The notes beneath the pieces are model-generated. The model saw nothing but the letters and a program-made list of their open reading frames with translations, had not been told where the DNA came from and did not search any database. The translations under genes were made by a program, and so were the position numbers. A DNA stretch of 64,000 bases, from positions 8,773,710 to 8,837,709 of the forward strand of contig CP136062.1 in the NCBI GenBank assembly GCA_032622095.1, written 5' to 3'. Of the stretch, positions 60,398-64,000 are shown piece after piece. The first letter of the stretch is position 1. The number at the start of each line of letters is the position of its first letter. The DNA is from Siphonodentalium dalli (lineage: Eukaryota; Mollusca; Scaphopoda; Gadilida; Siphonodentaliidae).

Positions 60398-63300
60398 TTA
60401 AAGGGACATCCGCCTATCATTGAACCAAACCATCATCGGATGGTGAAATTTTGAGGGGGGGGGGGGGTCTATTTCAAATGCAATTAAACATTGTATTGTT
60501 CAAAATTAGATAAATTCCTTAAAACGTATGGTTGATATACGTGACTAGTTTTCAAAACTTATACATATTACTTTCTATCGTGTGCGTTATGCACGCGAGT
60601 CGGTTTTTACAAATTAAATTATGATGAAAAACCATGAATTTGGGGTGTGGTCACATTTGTGGTCATAATATCCCCATTAGTGAGTGGATGGACATGGGAC
60701 ATGCGACACTGTGCAGTATATATGTCTATGACAAGCCTAACATGAGACATTAGTATCTTTTCTACTAAACTGCGCTTCCAGATTTATCAGGATTCTATTA
60801 CTGGTGTTATTTCTTACCCCAAAAAAATTGTTAATTTTAAAACGGGGTATGTGGGTCAAATGACCGCTGGGAGATAATAGGATGCCCAATGACTCCTATA
60901 TTTCTATTGTATCACGGTAAAGCTTTTTTTGTAAAATTGGCGCGGTTTACACGATAAAACTGCAATTTACTTTTCAATTATAGGCAAAAAATTCACATTT
61001 TTCAAATATCGTTCAGGGCAGCGAATTTAGGAACACTGATAAACAAAGACTCACTCGTTTTGTTGAGTTATTATATTTTCACGCCCTACAGACCCATTTT
61101 CAGATTATGCGAGACATTTATTAACCCTCTGTCGCCGGAACTTCAACTTTTTCCGGAGGCGAAATTTTCTGAAAATCATCCATTTTGTGCATATGGGTGG
61201 ACCTTTAATGTTCAAAATAGCACGGTCGAGGTGATGGAAGTTTCTCTGAGAGAAATTCGACTCAAACTCCTAAAAAGTACTAAAATTTAAAGGGACATCC
61301 GCCTATCATTGAACCAAACCATCATCGGATGGTGAAATTTTGAGGGGGGGGGGGGGGGTCTATTTCAAATGCAATTAAACATTGTATTGTTCAAAATTAG
61401 ATAAATTCCTTAAAACGTATGGTTGATATACGTGACTAGTTTTCAAAACTTATACATATTACTTTCTATCGTGTGCGTTATGCACGCGAATCGGTTTTTA
61501 CAAATTAAATTATGATGAAAAACCATGAATTTGGGGTGTGGTCACATTTGTGGTCATAATATCCCCATTAGTGAGTGGATGGACATGGGACATGCGACAC
61601 TGTGCAGTATATATGTCTATGACAAGCCTAACATGAGACATTAGTATCTTTTCTACTAAACTGCGCTTCCAGATTTATCAGGATTCTATTACTGGTGTTA
61701 TTTCTTACCCCAAAAAAATTGTTAATTTTAAAACGGGGTATGTGGGTTAAATGACCGCTGGGAGATAATAGGATGCCCAATGACTCCTATATTTCTATTG
61801 TATCACGGTAAAGCTTTTTTTGTAAAATTGGCGCGGTTTACACGATAAAACTGCAATTTACTTTTCAATTATAGGCAAAAAATTCACATTTTTTAAATAT
61901 CGTTCAGGGCAGCGAATTTAGGAACACTGATAAACAAAGACTCACTCGTTTTGTTGAGTTATTATATTTTCACGCCCTACAGACCCATTTTCAGATTATG
62001 CGAGACATTTATTAACCCTCTGTCGCCGGAACTTCAACTTTTTCCGGAGGCGAAATTTTCTGAAAATCATCCATTTTGTGCATATGGGTGGACCTTTAAT
62101 GTTCAAAATAGCACGGTCGAGGTGATGGAAGTTTCTCTGAGAGAAATTCGACTCAAACTCCTAAAAAGTACTAAAATTTAAAGGGACATCCGCCTATCAT
62201 TGAACCAAACCATCATCGGATGGTGAAATTTTGAGGGGGGGGGGGGGTCTATTTCAAATGCAATTAAACATTGTATTGTTCAAAATTAGATAAATTCCTT
62301 AAAACGTATGGTTGATATACGTGACTAGTTTTCAAAACTTATACATATTACTTTCTATCGTGTGCGTTATGCACGCGAGTCGGTTTTTACAAATTAAATT
62401 ATGATGAAAAACCATGAATTTGGGGTGTGGTCACATTTGTGCTCATAATATCCCCATTAGTGAGTGGATGGACATGGGACATGCGACACTGTGCAGTATA
62501 TATGTCTATGACAAGCCTAACATGAGACATTAGTATCTTTTCTACTAAACTGCGCTTCCAGATTTATCAGGATTCTATTACTGGTGTTATTTCTTACCCC
62601 AAAAAAATTGTTAATTTTAAAACGGGGTATGTGGGTCAAATGACCGCTGGGAGATAATAGGATGCCCAATGACTCCTATATTTCTATTGTATCACGGTAA
62701 AGCTTTTTTTGTAAAATTGGCGCGGTTTACACGATAAAACTGCAATTTACTTTTCAATTATAGGCAAAAAATTCACATTTTTCAAATATCGTTCAGGGCA
62801 GCGAATTTAGGAACACTGATAAACAAAGACTCACTCGTTTTGTTGAGTTATTATATTTTCACGCCCTACAGACCCATTTTCAGATTATGCGAGACATTTA
62901 TTAACCCTCTGTCGCCGGAACTTCAACTTTTTCCGGAGGCGAAATTTTCTGAAAATCATCCATTTTGTGCATATGGGGTGGACCTTTAATGTTCAAAATA
63001 GCACGGTCGAGGTGATGGAAGTTTCTCTGAGAGAAATTCGACTCAAACTCCTAAAAAGTACTAAAATTTAAAGGGACATCCGCCTATCATTGAACCAAAC
63101 CATCATCGGATGGTGAAATTTTGAGGGGGGGGGGGGGGGTCTATTTCAAATGCAATTAAACATTGTATTGTTCAAAATTAGATAAATTCCTTAAAACATA
63201 TGGTTGATATACGTGACTAGTTTTCAAAACTTATACATATTACTTTCTATCGTGTGCGTTATGCACGCGAGTCGGTTTTTACAAATTAAATTATGATGAA

Positions 63301-64000
63301 AAACCATGAATTTGGGGTGTGGTCACATTTGTGGTCATAATATCCCCATTAGTGAGTGGATGGACATGGGACATGCGACACTGTGCAGTATATATGTCTA
63401 TGACAAGCCTAACATGAGACATTAGTATCTTTTCTACTAAACTGCGCTTCCAGATTTATCAGGATTCTATTACTGGTGTTATTTCTTACCCCAAAAAAAT
63501 TGTTAATTTTAAAACGGGGTATGTGGGTTAAATGACCGCTGGGAGATAATAGGATGCCCAATGACTCCTATATTTCTATTGTATCACGGTAAAGCTTTTT
63601 TTGTAAAATTGGCGCGGTTTACACGATAAAACTGCAATTTACTTTTCAATTATAGGCAAAAATTCACATTTTTTAAATATCGTTCAGGGCAGCGAATTTA
63701 GGAACACTGATAAACAAAGACTCACTCGTTTTGTTGAGTTATTATATTTTCACGCCCTACAGACCCATTTTCAGATTATGCGAGACATTTATTAACCCTC
63801 TGTCGCCGGAACTTCAACTTTTTCCGGAGGCGAAATTTTCTGAAAATCATCCATTTTGTGCATATGGGTGGACCTTTAATGTTCAAAATAGCACGGTCGA
63901 GGTGATGGAAGTTTCTCTGAGAGAAATTCGACTCAAACTCCTAAAAAGTACTAAAATTTAAAGGGACATCCGCCTATCATTGAACCAAACCATCATCGGA

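Larger units (their letters stand above)
35141..64000. repeat. Satellite array: ~889-bp monomer A with element B, A-A-B higher-order repeat
   Basis: Monomers start ggcaaaaaattcac at 35141, 36027, 37363, 38254, 39597, 40487, 41831, 42723, 44067, 44959, 46302, 47199, 48541, 49429, 50776, 51669, 52555, 53444, 54796, 55693, 56582, 57479, 58362, 59246, a partial at about 60398, then 60983, 61874, 62763 and 63655, running off the window. To 51668 they alternate between two variants: type 1 after B (ctgataaac, cataccca, gacaagcc, ccccaaaaaaattg) and type 2 before B (ccgataaac, cagaccca, gacaaacc, ccccaaaacaattg). The dimer plus B repeats every 2.23 kb. From 60983 only a type-1-like form is repeated. 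Each monomer has a plus-strand G-run of about 10-21 bases, interrupted in the monomers at 57479 and 58362. An open frame of about 80 codons in each copy lacks an ATG start and reflects homogenisation. Confidence 0.97.

Noticed and set aside
35141-64000. Conserved open frames of about 76-107 codons in every A monomer
   Set aside because: They open at TTG with no ATG in a usable place, are broken by indels in the monomers at 37363, 57479 and 62763, and the surrounding non-coding bases are equally conserved, so homogenisation explains them.
1-64000. tRNA or rRNA genes
   Set aside because: Scanning by eye for tRNA B-box words (GGTTCGAATCC type) and conserved rRNA blocks gave nothing convincing; a covariance-model search would be decisive.

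Overview
The window is eukaryotic, non-coding-rich DNA from an animal genome. It has no operons or bacterial-type genes, consensus splice sites flank the few coding-looking segments, and it is packed with satellites, inverted-repeat transposons and decayed retroelements. The abundant ACATGTA words, (CCGT)n-headed repeats and dense short palindromic elements look like a marine lophotrochozoan, perhaps a bivalve. That assignment is inference and was not tested against any database.

Layout. 1-2,200: a 157-bp satellite (301-1259) and hairpin elements. 2,200-9,270: diverged tandem repeats, a 24-bp minisatellite split by a 1,366-bp Mutator-like element (5102-6467, 9-bp target duplication), one candidate exon (6671-6760), and two copies of a TTAA-flanked element. 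9,276-13,030: a Crypton/DUF3504-like tyrosine recombinase gene, broken by a CR1/jockey-like retrotransposon and by a second, reversed retrotransposon fragment. 13,100-18,000: palindromic elements, a TTAA element (14713-15232) and duplicated repeats. 18,188-20,363: a 2,176-bp transposon with perfect 40-bp terminal inverted repeats and a 5-bp target duplication, carrying a two-exon C2H2 zinc-finger gene that now has a frameshift. 20,400-28,340: several satellites, the largest with a 93-bp (31-codon) period. 28,340-34,811: ACATGTA-rich DNA with a candidate first coding exon, a TTAA element whose empty site is visible in neighbouring repeat copies, and TA-flanked inverted-repeat elements. 34,812-64,000: a satellite of about 29 kb, with a monomer A of about 889 bp interspersed with a 452-bp inverted-repeat element B in an A-A-B higher-order pattern.

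No intact protein-coding gene can be defended. The coding remnants are the recombinase, the reverse transcriptase, the zinc-finger gene and two candidate host exons. The most informative signal is the insertion record. Several elements interrupt recognisable repeats or reading frames, so their ends and target duplications can be read directly. The satellite shows how a transposon that landed in one monomer was amplified with the array. Genes do not act together here; the window is a stack of nested insertions and tandem amplification.
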